Of a stretch of 64,000 nucleotides of DNA, positions 18,893 to 29,867 are shown one piece after another. Under the pieces are notes generated by a model. That model was not told where the DNA came from and made no database searches. It saw only the letters and a program-made list of their open reading frames with translations. Each line of letters starts with the position of its first letter. Position 1 is the first letter of the stretch. The translations under genes were made by a program, and so were the position numbers. The stretch covers positions 23,172 through 87,171 of the forward strand of contig NZ_JAQRFN010000018.1 of NCBI RefSeq assembly GCF_028598555.1, in the 5' to 3' direction. This stretch comes from Xenorhabdus anantnagensis. GTDB taxonomy: Bacteria; Pseudomonadota; Gammaproteobacteria; Enterobacterales; Enterobacteriaceae.

Positions 18893-19822
18893 TCATTTGT
18901 TCAGAGCAACTGTGAGTGATGATACATCATTTACTGCTACAGCACTTAAAGTATCAACAATACGTTTCGTTAACCCAGTAAGTACCTTACCTGGCCCGAT
19001 TTCCAACAATTGTTCAACGCCTTGCTCAGCAATATATTCAACTGATTCTGCCCAACGTACAGGATTATACAACTGACGAACCAAGGCGTCTTGAATAGCA
19101 TCGGCAGTTTTTTCTACTTTTACATCGACGTTATTCACGATAGGGAATTGTGGCTGGTTAAACACAACTTTTTGCAGTGCAGCTGCCAGTTGCTCGGCTG
19201 CGGATTTCATCAGTGCACAATGCGAAGGCACACTAACAGATAACGGCAACGCGCGTTTTGCACCCGCAGCTTTACATGCTGCTCCCGCACGTTCTACAGC
19301 ATCTTTTTCACCTGCGATAACAACCTGCCCAGGTGAATTGAAATTAACAGGTGAAACAACCTGACCTTGCGCTGATTCTTCACATGCCTTTGCAATAGAC
19401 TCATTATCTAAACCGATAATGGCATACATTGCTCCTTGCCCTTCTGGCACGGCTTCCTGCATCAGTTTCCCACGTAATTCAACGAGTTTAATTGCTTGCT
19501 GGAACTCAATCACGCCAGCACAGACCAGTGCAGAATATTCACCAAGGCTATGACCTGCCATCATGGAAGGCGCCTTACCACCTTTCTCTTGCCATACTCG
19601 CCAAATCGCCACTGAAGCTGCCAGCAACGCAGGTTGAGTTTTCCAAGTTTTGTTCAGTTCTTCTGCTGGCCCTTGCTGAACTAATGTCCATAAATCATAT
19701 CCCAAAACCGCAGAAGCCTCTGCGAACGTCTGCTCAACCAGTGGAAATTCTGAGGCTAAACCTGCCAACATACCCAGAGATTGAGAACCTTGACCGGGAA
19801 ACACCATTGCAAAATCAGACAT
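18893..19822 (-). CDS. fabD: Malonyl-CoA:ACP transacylase
   Basis: Transfers malonyl from CoA to ACP. FPGQGSQSLGML at the N-terminus, the nucleophile Ser in GHSLGEYSAL (about residue 92) and catalytic His in VPSHCALM (about 201). It is 309 residues as in E. coli. It lies between fabH and fabG. Confidence 0.97.
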   Translation of the reverse strand: MSDFAMVFPGQGSQSLGMLAGLASEFPLVEQTFAEASAVLGYDLWTLVQQGPAEELNKTWKTQPALLAASVAIWRVWQEKGGKAPSMMAGHSLGEYSALVCAGVIEFQQAIKLVELRGKLMQEAVPEGQGAMYAIIGLDNESIAKACEESAQGQVVSPVNFNSPGQVVIAGEKDAVERAGAACKAAGAKRALPLSVSVPSHCALMKSAAEQLAAALQKVVFNQPQFPIVNNVDVKVEKTADAIQDALVRQLYNPVRWAESVEYIAEQGVEQLLEIGPGKVLTGLTKRIVDTLSAVAVNDVSSLTVALNK

Positions 19823-19840
19823 GTTTATTTTCCTGATGAA

Positions 19841-20794
19841 TTAAAAACGTACTAGCGCTGAGCCCCAGGTAAAGCCACCGCCGAATGCTTCAAGTAAAAC
19901 AAGTTGGCCGCGTTGGATTCTTCCATCACGCACCGCTTCATCAAATGCTGTCGGAACAGATGCTGCCGAGGTATTGCCATAACGATCCAGAGTCACGACC
20001 ACTTTATCCATTGTCATATCTAATTTCTTGGCCGTTGCCGAAATGATACGCAAATTTGCTTGATGAGGTACCAGCCAATCAAGCTGAGAGTGAGCCAAAT
20101 TGTTGGCTTCTAAAGTTTCATCAACAATATTAGCTAATTCGCGAACGGCAACTTTAAAGACTTCATTACCAGCCATAGTCACGTATTTTGGTGTATCACG
20201 CTCTACTCGACTTTGATGAGGCAATGACAATAAATCACCATAACGACCATCAGCATGAAGATGAGTGGATAAGATGCCTGGTTCCTCTGAAGCTCCGACT
20301 ACCATTGCTCCAGCCGCATCTCCGAAAAGAATAACTGTGCTGCGATCTTCAGGATCTACAAGTCTTGAAATAATGTCAGAACCGATTACCAATGCATGTT
20401 TAGCAGCACCGGTTTTAATAAATTTATCTACGACGCTCAGCGCGTAAGTAAAGCCAGCACATGCCGCTGCAACATCAAAAGCTGCAATTCCCTGAATTCC
20501 CAGCAACTGCTGAATTTGGCAAGCCGCACTTGGGAAGGCATGCGTTGAGCTTGTTGTTGCGACAACGATTAAGTCAATTTGTGTCTTATCGATGCCAGCC
20601 ATTTCAATGGCCTTTTCAGCGGCTTTGAATCCCAAAGTTGCAACATTTTCATCTTCAGCTGCAATACGGCGTTCACGAATGCCTGTCCGAGTCACAATCC
20701 ACTCGTCAGACGTATCTACCATTTTTTCTAAATCTGCGTTAGTACGCACCTGAGCAGGCAAATAACTGCCCGTACCTAAGATCTTTGTATACAT
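19841..20794 (-). CDS. fabH: 3-oxoacyl-ACP synthase III (FabH)
   Basis: Starts fatty-acid synthesis by condensing acetyl-CoA with malonyl-ACP. The catalytic triad is visible: Cys in [11 protein letters not shown] (about 112), His in [10 protein letters not shown] (about 244) and Asn in RYGNTSAAS (about 274). It is 317 residues as in E. coli. It begins six bases after plsX. Confidence 0.97.
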   Translation of the reverse strand: MYTKILGTGSYLPAQVRTNADLEKMVDTSDEWIVTRTGIRERRIAAEDENVATLGFKAAEKAIEMAGIDKTQIDLIVVATTSSTHAFPSAACQIQQLLGIQGIAAFDVAAACAGFTYALSVVDKFIKTGAAKHALVIGSDIISRLVDPEDRSTVILFGDAAGAMVVGASEEPGILSTHLHADGRYGDLLSLPHQSRVERDTPKYVTMAGNEVFKVAVRELANIVDETLEANNLAHSQLDWLVPHQANLRIISATAKKLDMTMDKVVVTLDRYGNTSAASVPTAFDEAVRDGRIQRGQLVLLEAFGGGFTWGSALVRF

Positions 20795-20800
20795 TTATGC

Positions 20801-21853
20801 TTATTCACTCTTGGGTAATACTGCATCCAGCCGGGCTGCGATTCTGTCAGGAACCTGCTTCTCTATAGCTTGAATAGCTTGATCAATAGCAGCCTTAAAA
20901 GCACGTTCATTGGCAGCACCGTGACTTTTGATGACGATGCCACGCAAGCCTAATAACGTTGCTCCGTTATACTGGTCAGGGTTTAGATGGCCAAACCGTT
21001 TAGTTACCTGTCTTAGCAACCATTTTTTAAATATCTTCATCTTGAATAGTTTCATCAACCAAGATGATTTTTCCTGCTGACCATCCGGTGACTTTATCAG
21101 AGATAGAATCATTCTGATCGCACCTTCCATCGTCTTCAGCGTAACATTACCTGCGAAGCCGTCACATACGAGCACATCCGTTTTTCCCGTCAATAACTCA
21201 TTTCCTTCCACATACCCAATGTAATTAATTGCAGGGGCATTGCGCAAGGTTATAGCGGCTTCGCGGATATTATCCAGCCCTTTGGATTCCTCTTCCCCGA
21301 TATTGAGTAATGCAACGCGTGGATTATCCACACCAGCAACATACTCCGCCATTACGACACCCATAATCGCAAACTGAACTAACATGCTACTATTACAATT
21401 AATATTAGCGCCTAAATCTAATACAACAGTCTTCTGCTGTTTTAGGTTAGGTATCACTGTCATCAATGCAGGCCGCTCAATTCCTTCAATGGATTTCAGC
21501 ATCAATTTGGCCAATCCCATCAAAGCACCTGTATTCCCTGCACTGACACAAGCCTGTGCTTCTCCCGACTTGACTAAATTTAATGCTATACGCATTGAAG
21601 TACCGTGACTGGAACGAATAGCCTGAGATGGCCTTGCATCGTTGGAAACGACATGTTCCGCAGGGACAATTTGCAAGCGGCTGAGCAGCTCAGCATTTTG
21701 ATTTGCAAGCAAAGGGGAGATGGTTTCGGGATTACCGACCAACAATAGCTTCAGTTGTGGATTAGATGCCAGTGCCTGCAATGCAGCAGGCACCGTAACA
21801 CGAGGACCAAAGTCCCCGCCCATAGCATCTAACGCTAAGGTTAGATTAGCCAA
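20801..21853 (-). CDS. plsX: Phosphate acyltransferase PlsX
   Basis: Makes acyl-phosphate from acyl-ACP for phospholipid synthesis; peripheral membrane protein. N-terminal [22 protein letters not shown] and [10 protein letters not shown] are family motifs. It is 350 residues, against 356 in E. coli. It follows rpmF by 29 bases in the conserved yceD-rpmF-plsX-fab operon. Confidence 0.96.
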   Translation of the reverse strand: MANLTLALDAMGGDFGPRVTVPAALQALASNPQLKLLLVGNPETISPLLANQNAELLSRLQIVPAEHVVSNDARPSQAIRSSHGTSMRIALNLVKSGEAQACVSAGNTGALMGLAKLMLKSIEGIERPALMTVIPNLKQQKTVVLDLGANINCNSSMLVQFAIMGVVMAEYVAGVDNPRVALLNIGEEESKGLDNIREAAITLRNAPAINYIGYVEGNELLTGKTDVLVCDGFAGNVTLKTMEGAIRMILSLIKSPDGQQEKSSWLMKLFKMKIFKKWLLRQVTKRFGHLNPDQYNGATLLGLRGIVIKSHGAANERAFKAAIDQAIQAIEKQVPDRIAARLDAVLPKSE

Positions 21854-21882
21854 GATATCAACTTGCTAATAATTAGCTGAAA

Positions 21883-22053
21883 TTACTTGTTGATTACCTT
21901 GCGGCCACGGTAATAGCCATCAGCAGTCACGTGATGACGCAGGTGAGTTTCACCAGAAGTTTTGTCTACAGAGACATGTGTTGCAGTCAGTGCGTCATGA
22001 GAACGACGCATACCACGTTTAGAACGAGTTGGTTTATTCTGTTGTACGGCCAT
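21883..22053 (-). CDS. rpmF: 50S ribosomal protein L32
   Basis: A 56-residue basic ribosomal protein. The translation begins [20 protein letters not shown] and ends [11 protein letters not shown], nearly the E. coli L32. It sits between yceD and plsX, 12 bases after the yceD stop, with GGAG upstream (CTCC at 22061-22064 on the plus strand). Confidence 0.98.
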   Translation of the reverse strand: MAVQQNKPTRSKRGMRRSHDALTATHVSVDKTSGETHLRHHVTADGYYRGRKVINK

Positions 22054-22065
22054 TGACCTTACTCC

Positions 22066-22590
22066 TTAAGTACTTTTCTTTAAACTGGCTAATACGGCAA
22101 ATGGGTTTGGCTTTTCCGCTTCAGGAGGAAGTTCACCAAACACCATATCCGCGTCGGACACTTCACAGTGTTCAGAATCATGTACCGGAACCACCGGCAG
22201 AGATAGAATTATTTCATCTTCAATCATTGCCAGCAAATCTATTTCGCCAAATTCGTTAACGTATATTGGCTCATATTCTTCCGGTAATGCCTCAGCCTGC
22301 TCATCATTGACGATCGGGCTAAAACAATACGTTGTGTGAACATGATGACTGAAATTACTGCCACAACGCTGGCAGGCAAGCGTAACATCCACATCGGAAT
22401 GCCCTTTTACAACTGCCAGACGCTGATTATCAATTTCAAATGATAATGAGTTATCTACATCACTATCCACACTGACCACGGATCCCGCAATACGAGATAC
22501 TTGCCCAGCAGAATAACTACCATGGTAGTCCAATCTCTTCTGGGCTGTTCGAAGCGCATCGATGGTCAGGGGTAATTTTACCTTTTGCAT
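22066..22590 (-). CDS. yceD: Large-subunit rRNA accumulation protein YceD
   Basis: DUF177 protein needed for normal 23S rRNA accumulation. It is 174 residues: N-terminal [20 protein letters not shown], a CQRCG pair (about residues 75-78) with a second Cys at YCFSP, and the conserved [17 protein letters not shown] and HDSEHC segments. It is the first gene of the yceD-rpmF-plsX-fab operon, with a strong promoter directly in front of the ATG. Confidence 0.95.
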   Translation of the reverse strand: MQKVKLPLTIDALRTAQKRLDYHGSYSAGQVSRIAGSVVSVDSDVDNSLSFEIDNQRLAVVKGHSDVDVTLACQRCGSNFSHHVHTTYCFSPIVNDEQAEALPEEYEPIYVNEFGEIDLLAMIEDEIILSLPVVPVHDSEHCEVSDADMVFGELPPEAEKPNPFAVLASLKKST

Positions 22591-22599
22591 AAGGCGCGC

Positions 22600-22628
22600 A
22601 TATTATCTTTGTAATGAGACATAGTCAA
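22600..22628 (-). promoter_or_regulatory. Sigma-70 promoter of yceD-rpmF-fab operon
   Basis: On the minus strand the -35 is TTGACT (22623-22628), the spacer is 17 bases and the -10 is TAATAT (22600-22605). The expected start of transcription is near 22593, only about two to four bases before the yceD ATG (22590). Confidence 0.75.
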
Positions 22629-22731
22629 AGAAAAAGGCCACACATCTGCACCTTTCCGTTAAATATTCGCTTATTAAGCGGCGTATAGTTTAAAATGCCT
22701 ACGAATATTTCTCTACGTATTTTATGGAAAA

Positions 22732-23328
22732 ATGATGCTTCCGATTGTTTTATCGTCAACTTCTGTATATCGACGCCTATTATTGGAAAAATTGGGGTTA
22801 CCTTTTACTTGTGCTTCCCCCAATATTGATGAAAGCCCGCTGGAAAATGAAAGCCCAAAACAATTGGTAATGCGGCTGTCACATGCAAAAGCCTGTGCAT
22901 TGCAGTGGGAATATTCTAGCCATCTGATTATAGCGTCAGATCAAGTTTGTGTTTTAGGTGATAAAATTACAGGCAAACCGCATAATTTTGAGAATGCTTT
23001 CTTACAATTGAAAAAAGCCAGTGGAAAATGTGTCACTTTTTATACCGGAATAACATTATTCAATAGCAAAACAGGGAGTGTTGATACCCGTTGTGAGCTA
23101 TTCCATGTCTATTTCAGAGAGCTGACAGAAACAGAAATTATCCATTATCTAAACAAAGAAAAGCCCTTCGATTGTGCTGGTAGTTTCAAAAGTGAAGGTT
23201 TAGGAATTACGTTATTTGAAAAACTTGATGGTAAAGATCCGAATACACTTATCGGTTTACCACTAATAACTTTAACAGAAATGCTTATCCGTCAGGGGAT
23301 AAACCCACTGACGGCATGTTCTCAGTGA
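22732..23328 (+). CDS. yceF: Maf-like nucleotide pyrophosphatase YceF
   Basis: Maf-family house-cleaning pyrophosphatase; the E. coli YceF subgroup hydrolyses 7-methyl-GTP. Family motifs seen: [16 protein letters not shown] at the N-terminus, the catalytic Asp in [20 protein letters not shown] and [12 protein letters not shown]. It is 198 residues. There are two adjacent ATG codons (22732 and 22735), with GGA a few bases before; either could start. It is divergent from yceD and convergent with rluC, and its last seven bases overlap the rluC 3' end. Confidence 0.93.
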   Translation: MMLPIVLSSTSVYRRLLLEKLGLPFTCASPNIDESPLENESPKQLVMRLSHAKACALQWEYSSHLIIASDQVCVLGDKITGKPHNFENAFLQLKKASGKCVTFYTGITLFNSKTGSVDTRCELFHVYFRELTETEIIHYLNKEKPFDCAGSFKSEGLGITLFEKLDGKDPNTLIGLPLITLTEMLIRQGINPLTACSQ

Positions 23329-24278
23329 TTATTGTGTCGCAGTATTCTTAAACACTTCCGCAACCTATCATCCATTGGGGCTTCGAAACGCAGCGTTTCC
23401 CCCGTGGATGGATGGGTGAATTTTAATGAGCTGGCATGCAAGAACAATCGGTTAAGTCCGGTATCTGTAAGCTGTGCATCAAATGCTCTATCACCATAAC
23501 GATCATCAAACGCAATGGGATGACCGGCATGTAAAGTGTGCACGCGGATCTGGTGGGTTCGTCCCGTTACTGGACTCGCTCGTACCAATGTCGCAAACGC
23601 ATATCGTTCTTCAACTTTGAAACATGTTTCAGATGGCTTGCCTTCTTTACTAACTTTAACCACCCTTTCCCCGCTTTGCAGGATATTTTTCAACAAAGGC
23701 GCTTCTACTAATTTACAATGGGATTGCCATTGCCCACATACTAGTGCCAGATAGTCTTTCTGCATCTGCTTCAAGCGTAATTGCTCATGCAATGCCCGCA
23801 ATGCAGAACGCTTTTTCGCAATCAACAGAACACCCGATGTATCGCGATCTAACCGATGTACCAGTTCAAGGAAGCGCGCTTCAGGACGCAAAGCCCTTAA
23901 CCCTTCTATCACGCCAAAACTTAAGCCGCTCCCCCCATGCACTGCTGTCCCCGATGGTTTGTTTATGACTAAAATATGGTCATCTTCATACAAGATACAC
24001 TCTGCCAGAACTGCAACCTTATCCAGCTTGGCAGATACAGGGGTTTCTTGCCTTTCTGCTACTCTAACCGGTGGGATCCTGATGACATCACCTGCTGTCA
24101 ATTTATATTCAGGCTTAATTCTTCCTTTGTTGACTCGAACTTCACCTTTACGCAAGATCCGATAGATCATGCTCTTAGGTACACCTTTTAAACGGGCCAG
24201 CAAAAAGTTATCAACCCGCTGACCAGCCTCATCGTCATCAATCGTGACAAATTGTACAATTTGATTATTTGTTTTCAT
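23322..24278 (-). CDS. rluC: 23S rRNA pseudouridine synthase RluC
   Basis: Makes pseudouridine at three 23S rRNA positions (955, 2504 and 2580 in E. coli). N-terminal S4 RNA-binding domain (residues about 15-75), then the RluA-type catalytic domain with the nucleophile Asp in [14 protein letters not shown] and RTHQIRVH further on. ATG 24278 gives 318 residues (E. coli 319). A TTG two codons upstream (24284) is possible but less likely. It is divergent from rne across a long gap, as in E. coli. Confidence 0.96.
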   Translation of the reverse strand: MKTNNQIVQFVTIDDDEAGQRVDNFLLARLKGVPKSMIYRILRKGEVRVNKGRIKPEYKLTAGDVIRIPPVRVAERQETPVSAKLDKVAVLAECILYEDDHILVINKPSGTAVHGGSGLSFGVIEGLRALRPEARFLELVHRLDRDTSGVLLIAKKRSALRALHEQLRLKQMQKDYLALVCGQWQSHCKLVEAPLLKNILQSGERVVKVSKEGKPSETCFKVEERYAFATLVRASPVTGRTHQIRVHTLHAGHPIAFDDRYGDRAFDAQLTDTGLNRLFLHASSLKFTHPSTGETLRFEAPMDDRLRKCLRILRHNNH

Positions 24279-24829
24279 GGACAAGATTCTAATAATCCAA
24301 CAAACAGAGCGCCACTCATTTTTAAATATGTTTAAATAACATCCATTTTTTCTACTTCATTATTTCAAGTGTCTTAGGATAAAGACTAAAGATTAACAAG
24401 TTATCACTATTTCCTAATAAAAAACCCGCAAAGCGACAAAGTCACCTTGCTATCACCCCAATAGCAATGGAATAATGCTTTCTGGCCACAGTTTACTAAA
24501 CTATGAATGGCAGGATTAAAATTGTTTGTTATCTGCTTGATCGAACAAAAACGCAGCAAATGCATAAGACGTAATGTTTGATTAAGCAATTTATTGGCTG
24601 TGGGTGGCAGCTTACTGGATTGGGAAAAATCGATACCTATGCTATTGCAGCATCCCAATAGAGTACTGTATTTAAATGAAATTCAGACTCATCGACAAAT
24701 AGGCGCCTCTATACAAACGATAGCCGTGAGGCTGGCGGTTTTGTAAAAGACACGAGGCCATCGGTAGCCAGTAGTTCTCCCTCTTTTACTCGCAGCTCTA
24801 TATTAATGTAAAATAATGAGTAAGTTAGA
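24279..24829. other. rluC-rne divergent region with rne leader
   Basis: About 550 bases. In E. coli the rne mRNA has a leader of about 360 bases whose hairpins let RNase E regulate its own mRNA; the long gap here fits that. Possible structure lies in 24730-24780 (GCGGTTTTGTAAAAGACACG tract), but I cannot fold it reliably. A minus-strand 83-codon ORF (24407-24658) has no coding character. Confidence 0.5.
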
Positions 24830-27800
24830 ATGAAAAGAATGTTAATCAACGCAACCCAGCAGGAAGAGTTGCGCGTTGCCCTTGTTGATGGGCAACGTCT
24901 TTATGATTTAGATATTGAAAGTCCAGGACACGAGCAGAAAAAGGCAAATATATATAAAGGTAAAATTACTCGAATTGAACCTAGCCTGGAAGCCGCTTTT
25001 GTTGATTACGGTGCGGAACGTCATGGTTTCCTGCCCATTAAAGAAATTGCTCGCGAATATTTTCCAAGTAATTATCACTCCCACGGTCGCCCTAACATTA
25101 AGGATCTCCTCAAAGAGGGCCAGGAAGTCATCGTCCAAGTTGATAAAGAAGAACGAGGTAATAAAGGCGCCGCTTTAACAACCTTTATCAGTTTGGCTGG
25201 TAGCTATCTAGTTCTGATGCCGAATAACCCAAGAGCGGGCGGAATTTCTCGCCGCATTGAGGGAGATGATCGCATCGAATTAAAAGAAGCACTTTCTTCT
25301 CTTGAAGTTCCAGAAGGCATGGGACTTATTGTTCGTACCGCAGGTGTAGGCAAATCGGCCGAAGCTTTGCAGGGGGACTTGAACTTCCGTCTGAAACATT
25401 GGGAAGCAATCAAAAAAGCCGCAGACAACCATCCCGCTCCATTCCTGATCCATCAGGAAAGTAATGTTATCGTGCGCGCATTCCGTGATTATCTGCGTCC
25501 AGACATTGGGGAAATCTTGATTGATAACCCTAAAATTCTTGACTTAGCGCGCCAACACATCACAGCATTGGGACGTCCTGATTTTGCCAGTAAAATCAAA
25601 CTGTACAGTGGTGAAGTCCCGCTGTTCAGCCATTATCAAATCGAATCGCAAATCGAATCGGCCTTCCAGCGTGAAGTTCGGCTGCCTTCCGGCGGTTCAG
25701 TAGTTATCGATACTACTGAAGCCTTGATATCCATCGATATCAACTCATCTCGTTCAACCCGCGGTGGTGATATCGAAGAAACAGCATTTAATACCAACTT
25801 GGAAGCCGCTGATGAAATTGCACGTCAATTGCGTCTGCGTGACCTCGGTGGCCTTATTGTTATCGATTTCATTGACATGACCCCAGTGCGTCATCAACGT
25901 GAAGTTGAGAACCGACTGCGTGATGCTGTACGTCAAGATCGCGCCCGCATTCAAATCGGCCGAATTTCCCGCTTTGGATTACTGGAGATGTCACGCCAAC
26001 GTTTAAGTCCATCTCTTGGTGAATCCAGCCACCATGTTTGTCCTCGTTGTAGCGGTACCGGAACTATTCGAGATAACGAATCACTGTCTCTCTCTATTCT
26101 TCGCTTAATCGAAGAAGAAGCGCTGAAAGAAAATACGCATCAGGTCCATGCAATTGTTCCTGTGCAAATTGCTTCCTATTTACTGAATGAAAAACGTAAA
26201 GCAGTCAGTGCCATTGAGCATCGTCAAGGCGGTGTGGGAGTCATCATTGTTCCAAACGATCAAATGCAAACCCCGCATTTCTCTGTTTTACGTGTACGTA
26301 AAGGCGAAGAAATTTCAACTTTGAGCTATTTGCTTCCACAACTGCATGAAGCTGAAATGATAAATGTTCAGGATGATGGTCAGCATGAACGCAAACGTCC
26401 AGAGCAACCTGCCATTTCAACTTTTGATCTGCCCGCAGAGACAACTGCATCATCGGTAGCAGAAAAACCAAAAACAAAAGAGAAAAAAGCAGTAGTCAAT
26501 AATCAGAAACAAACTGAAAAACCAGGCTTGCTCAGTCGATTCTTAAGTGCCCTGAAAAAAATGTTCAGTGGTGAAGAAGAAAAACAGACCCAAGAAAATA
26601 GCAAAAAATCTTCTGGTAATGATAATCGCCGTCCATCAGAACGTCGCAACCCACGCCGTCAGAATCAACGTCGCGAACGTAACGAAAATGATGTGCGCAA
26701 TAACCGTGAGCGTGATGAGCAACGCAAGGGCCGTAATAATGCCCAGCAGAAAAATAATGTTCAAGATAGTACGGTGATAGATAATGAAGCCCGTGAAGCA
26801 CAGCAGCAGCAACGCCGTGAACAACGAGCTGAACGTCAGCGTCGTCGTCAAGAAGAAAAACGTCAGCAACAATTGGAAGAAAAAGCTCAACAGACAACAA
26901 ATCAATCCGACATCGTCGAAGAAGAAGTTGAAGAGCGCCAACCAGTTATGCCTCGCCGTCAACGTCGCCAACTTGAGCAAAAAGTACGCATCACTGACGA
27001 AGTGAAACAAGAAATTAATGTTGCTGCCTTACCAGCAGTAATTCCGGAACCTGTATCAGCAAACAGCAACAAAGAGACAAAAGCGTCTGTGTCAACCGTT
27101 ATTGACTCAAGTGCTGAAGCTGCTAACCAACCTGAAATGTCACAAAATACGGTTGCACAAGATGCAGATTCACAAAATTCAGCATCACAAGCCGTTGCAC
27201 CACAAAACAATGATCAGCAAGATAATACAATGCCGCGTCGTTCCCGTCGTTCCCCACGCCACTTACGTGTCAGTGGTCAGCGTCGTCGCCGCTATCGTGA
27301 TGAGCGTAATCTAACTCAATCACCAGTACCATTGAAAATGGCTGTAGTATCTCCAGAATTGGCATCAGGCAAAGTGTGGGTTCGCTATCCTGTTACACCT
27401 GTGACCATTGCTGAATCTGGAATTCCGGCTTCTGTTGACGTAATTATCGAAACGGTTGAAGAAAAAACTGTCCCTGTACAGCAGGAGAAAGTTATTCTGA
27501 TACCTTCAATCATAGAAGCAGCGTCAACTACAGTAATACCACAGATTGAAGTAACAGAGCAGAAAGTTGCAATGCAACAAGAAGGCACTGATCATGACAA
27601 TGCTAAATCTACTATTAATGACACTTCCATCGTAACATCAGTAGAACCGGAATTAGAAAGGCCTAAAGTTTCGGAACCAGAAAACGTGGAACCAGCCATC
27701 AACCATGATGAAAAACATCAGTCAGAATTTTTAGGCGATGCAGCACCAAATATCCTCGTATCACATGATTCTGAAGAAATACGTCACACGGCAGATTCCG

Positions 27801-28114
27801 TTATTGTGACGTCTATAGTCGAACAGGAACATCATGAAGAACAACCAGCTGTCGCAACGGAAATATGCTCTAAGGCAGAGGAAGTTAAAACGGAAAAGAC
27901 AAAAGTTGTTGAGTCTTCGATTATCGTGGAAAAAAATCATCACGCTTATTCCCCAATGACGAAGGCACCGGCCCCAGATATGGTGACCAAACCTGTTATC
28001 ATCACTGAATGGCAACGCCCGGCTTATCCATTCTCAGGCAAAGGCGGTGCAGGCGGACATTCTGCAACAAATATTGCAACCTCTGCCATGTCCAAACCGC
28101 AGTCATCCGAATAA
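24830..28114 (+). CDS. rne: Ribonuclease E
   Basis: Essential endoribonuclease and degradosome scaffold. The catalytic half (about residues 1-530) has the S1 domain (about 35-120), the catalytic Asp pair in SIDINSS and VIDFIDM (about 303 and 346) and the zinc-link CPRC (about 404-407) that joins dimers. The amphipathic membrane anchor [15 protein letters not shown] is near 566-580. Then come two arginine-rich RNA-binding tracts (about 600-720 and [20 protein letters not shown] near 802), the KVWVRYPV stretch and the conserved C-terminal PNPase-binding end (MTKAPAPD ... GKGGAGGH). It is 1094 residues, longer than E. coli (1061) because of low-complexity spacer. Confidence 0.98.
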   Translation: MKRMLINATQQEELRVALVDGQRLYDLDIESPGHEQKKANIYKGKITRIEPSLEAAFVDYGAERHGFLPIKEIAREYFPSNYHSHGRPNIKDLLKEGQEVIVQVDKEERGNKGAALTTFISLAGSYLVLMPNNPRAGGISRRIEGDDRIELKEALSSLEVPEGMGLIVRTAGVGKSAEALQGDLNFRLKHWEAIKKAADNHPAPFLIHQESNVIVRAFRDYLRPDIGEILIDNPKILDLARQHITALGRPDFASKIKLYSGEVPLFSHYQIESQIESAFQREVRLPSGGSVVIDTTEALISIDINSSRSTRGGDIEETAFNTNLEAADEIARQLRLRDLGGLIVIDFIDMTPVRHQREVENRLRDAVRQDRARIQIGRISRFGLLEMSRQRLSPSLGESSHHVCPRCSGTGTIRDNESLSLSILRLIEEEALKENTHQVHAIVPVQIASYLLNEKRKAVSAIEHRQGGVGVIIVPNDQMQTPHFSVLRVRKGEEISTLSYLLPQLHEAEMINVQDDGQHERKRPEQPAISTFDLPAETTASSVAEKPKTKEKKAVVNNQKQTEKPGLLSRFLSALKKMFSGEEEKQTQENSKKSSGNDNRRPSERRNPRRQNQRRERNENDVRNNRERDEQRKGRNNAQQKNNVQDSTVIDNEAREAQQQQRREQRAERQRRRQEEKRQQQLEEKAQQTTNQSDIVEEEVEERQPVMPRRQRRQLEQKVRITDEVKQEINVAALPAVIPEPVSANSNKETKASVSTVIDSSAEAANQPEMSQNTVAQDADSQNSASQAVAPQNNDQQDNTMPRRSRRSPRHLRVSGQRRRRYRDERNLTQSPVPLKMAVVSPELASGKVWVRYPVTPVTIAESGIPASVDVIIETVEEKTVPVQQEKVILIPSIIEAASTTVIPQIEVTEQKVAMQQEGTDHDNAKSTINDTSIVTSVEPELERPKVSEPENVEPAINHDEKHQSEFLGDAAPNILVSHDSEEIRHTADSVIVTSIVEQEHHEEQPAVATEICSKAEEVKTEKTKVVESSIIVEKNHHAYSPMTKAPAPDMVTKPVIITEWQRPAYPFSGKGGAGGHSATNIATSAMSKPQSSE

Positions 28115-28141
28115 TTAGATATTTTGATTGATTGTAAATCC

Positions 28142-28173
28142 AAATGGCTCCCAACATCGGGAGCCATTTTTTT
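28142..28173 (+). terminator. Intrinsic terminator of rne
   Basis: AAATGGCTCCC and GGGAGCCATTT form an 11-bp stem around AACATC, followed by seven T. It lies 27 bases after the rne stop. Confidence 0.95.
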
Positions 28174-28272
28174 ACCCTACCCATTACAAAAAACTAATTA
28201 GTTTCATTTCTTTCAATCATCGATTCCAATAAACTTGGATAGTTATCATTATCATTTAAAATAGTTAATTTT

Positions 28273-28914
28273 ATGGAGAACTTCCCGTCTATGAAACCTT
28301 GGCTAATTTTGGGTGCAGGGAAAGGCGTTGGACGCCATTTGGTCACTATTGCATTAAAACAAAACCGTCCTGTTACCGCTTTAATTCGCAATGCACAACA
28401 AGCTGTGGAATTAAGTGCAATAGGCGTTAACGTAATACACGGTGATGCTTGTGACAGAACCAGCATAGAGAAAACGATTGCCCAGGCGGGAGAAAATCCT
28501 GTTGTTTTCTCAACTATTGGTGGAGGAGATGCTGATCACTATGGAAACATTGCAATAATAGACGCATTGGAACAAGCGCAAATTTCACGCATGTTATAGT
28601 GACATCCATTGGATATGGTAAAAGTTGGAAGACATTATCCGCACGCGCCAAATCATTATTCGGACAATCGGTCAGACACAAATCATTGGCCGAAAGTTAT
28701 CTGCAAACCAACACACTGGATTTTACAATCATCCACCCCGGTGGCCTTACGAATCAATCTGGGACTGGGCATTACAAACTTTATCAAGAAGAAATTCATG
28801 GCATGGTGAGCCGAGAGGATGTAGCAAAGTAATTGGTGCAACTGTCTGAAGATGAACAATCTTAACCAGATTTATGCCTTAGTTGATCCAGAACTCAAGC
28901 CTCACGGGAGCTAA
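28273..28914 (+). pseudogene. Broken NAD(P)-binding oxidoreductase gene
   Basis: Three pieces of one Rossmann-fold protein. The first (28273-28599) begins MKPWLILGAGKGVGRH after a short lead, a typical NAD(P)-binding loop, and stops at TAG where ISRML is expected to run on into VTSIGYG; a two-base TA insertion near 28594-28599 explains this. The second (28599-28832) ends at a TAA inside EDVAK-LVQLSEDEQS. The third frame (28864-28914) encodes NQIYALVDPELK and the natural end. Together they would give about 210 residues of the atypical SDR / NAD(P)H-binding family. At least three lesions make it non-functional. It follows the rne terminator. Confidence 0.8.
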
Positions 28915-28935
28915 GTTTTACTGACACCAAAAGGC

Positions 28936-28957
28936 AACCACGCCTAATGGCGTGGTT
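28936..28957 (-). terminator. Hairpin downstream of tmaR
   Basis: AACCACGCC and GGCGTGGTT form a perfect 9-bp stem with a TAAT loop. On the minus strand GCCTTTTGG follows, a weak T-run. It is about 80 bases after the tmaR stop. Confidence 0.55.
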
Positions 28958-29034
28958 AAGTACCAGTTCAAATTGGAATTACTCTTTTTTAAATAATCAC
29001 CTTTTTGAACAGTGACATTTTCAATAACTAAAAC

Positions 29035-29355
29035 TTACTTGACTCCACCATCCATCGCTTTGAGTTTTTTAGATAACTCACGACGTTCTTTAGATAGCTC
29101 AGCATTTTTGATGATATATTCATCAACACGCTCTTCATAATCACTGCGCATGTGAGCAATAATCCCTTGAATATCTTCAACCGACATTCCCGGCTTTATG
29201 TAATCGCTCAGATTATCGAGCAGGAGTACACGTTTTTGGTTATCTCGAACCTTCTTCTCATTGTCTACAATTTCGCGCTGTAATTTGTTTTTGCGACGAA
29301 ATATACGCACAAACTCCAGTACATTGTGGAATGTTGGTTTATTTGTGTTATCCAT
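29035..29355 (-). CDS. tmaR: PTS polar-localisation protein TmaR (YeeX)
   Basis: A 106-residue coiled-coil protein of the former DUF496 family. E. coli TmaR clusters at a cell pole and holds PTS Enzyme I there. The match to E. coli is very close ([38 protein letters not shown]). The tyrosine phosphorylated in E. coli (Tyr72) is conserved as Tyr73 in [10 protein letters not shown]. In E. coli the gene is near sbcB and plaP, as here. Confidence 0.96.
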   Translation of the reverse strand: MDNTNKPTFHNVLEFVRIFRRKNKLQREIVDNEKKVRDNQKRVLLLDNLSDYIKPGMSVEDIQGIIAHMRSDYEERVDEYIIKNAELSKERRELSKKLKAMDGGVK

Positions 29356-29479
29356 TTTTCATACCTTTTTAATCAGACCGATAATTTCTTATGCTAACTA
29401 CACAATACAATTTCAAGCAATGCATAGACAAGTCAGTTTCAACAATTTATTGATGCAAACTACTTTCCAGAAATATTTC

Positions 29480-29700
29480 TTAATCAAATTTCTTTTTCTC
29501 CACACCTGAAATCCAATAACTATCACTGCTATGGTAAGTTTGAATCTTGGCCGCCATGCGAATTGCTTCGCATAAATTTAGAAACGATGATACATCCTTG
29601 AGCGTTTCTTGTAGTGTCGGAAGTACTTTTCCAATAATTCAGATTCGTCATAATATGGTTTACCATGTATAACACGTGATTTAGTGTCATTGAGAGTCAT
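29480..29700 (-). pseudogene. Possible decayed small ORF upstream of sbcB
   Basis: On the minus strand an ATG at 29700 reads MTLNDTKSRVIHGKPYYDES and stops after 40 codons (29578). An overlapping frame continues with VLPTLQETLKDVSSFLNL and ends at 29480. Joined, they would give a helical protein of about 75 residues. I do not recognise it. The rest of the 29356-29867 gap shows nothing except the sbcB upstream region. Confidence 0.3.
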
Positions 29701-29867
29701 CGTTTTTGATGCGCACTTCGTATATAAACTTGATAGGCATCCTTGATCTGGATTTAACTAAGCAAAAAATATGCCTAGCAATAGAATTGGATAAATTTAA
29801 CACCAATGGAAACATAATCCATTGATTAGTAATAATAAAAGTTAGCGATAATGGAGAGTACACAATC

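Noticed and set aside
24407..24658. 83-codon minus-strand ORF in the rne leader
   Set aside because: No ribosome site and no coding character; it lies in the expected rne leader region.
26565..27010. Long minus-strand and alternate-frame ORFs inside rne
   Set aside because: They mirror the Arg/Glu/Gln-rich low-complexity part of RNase E; rne itself is continuous and conserved through here.
6942..28173. AAATGGCTC/GAGCCATTT arms shared by the ndh and rne 3' hairpins as a dispersed repeat
   Set aside because: Loops and flanks differ entirely; the match is short and probably chance.
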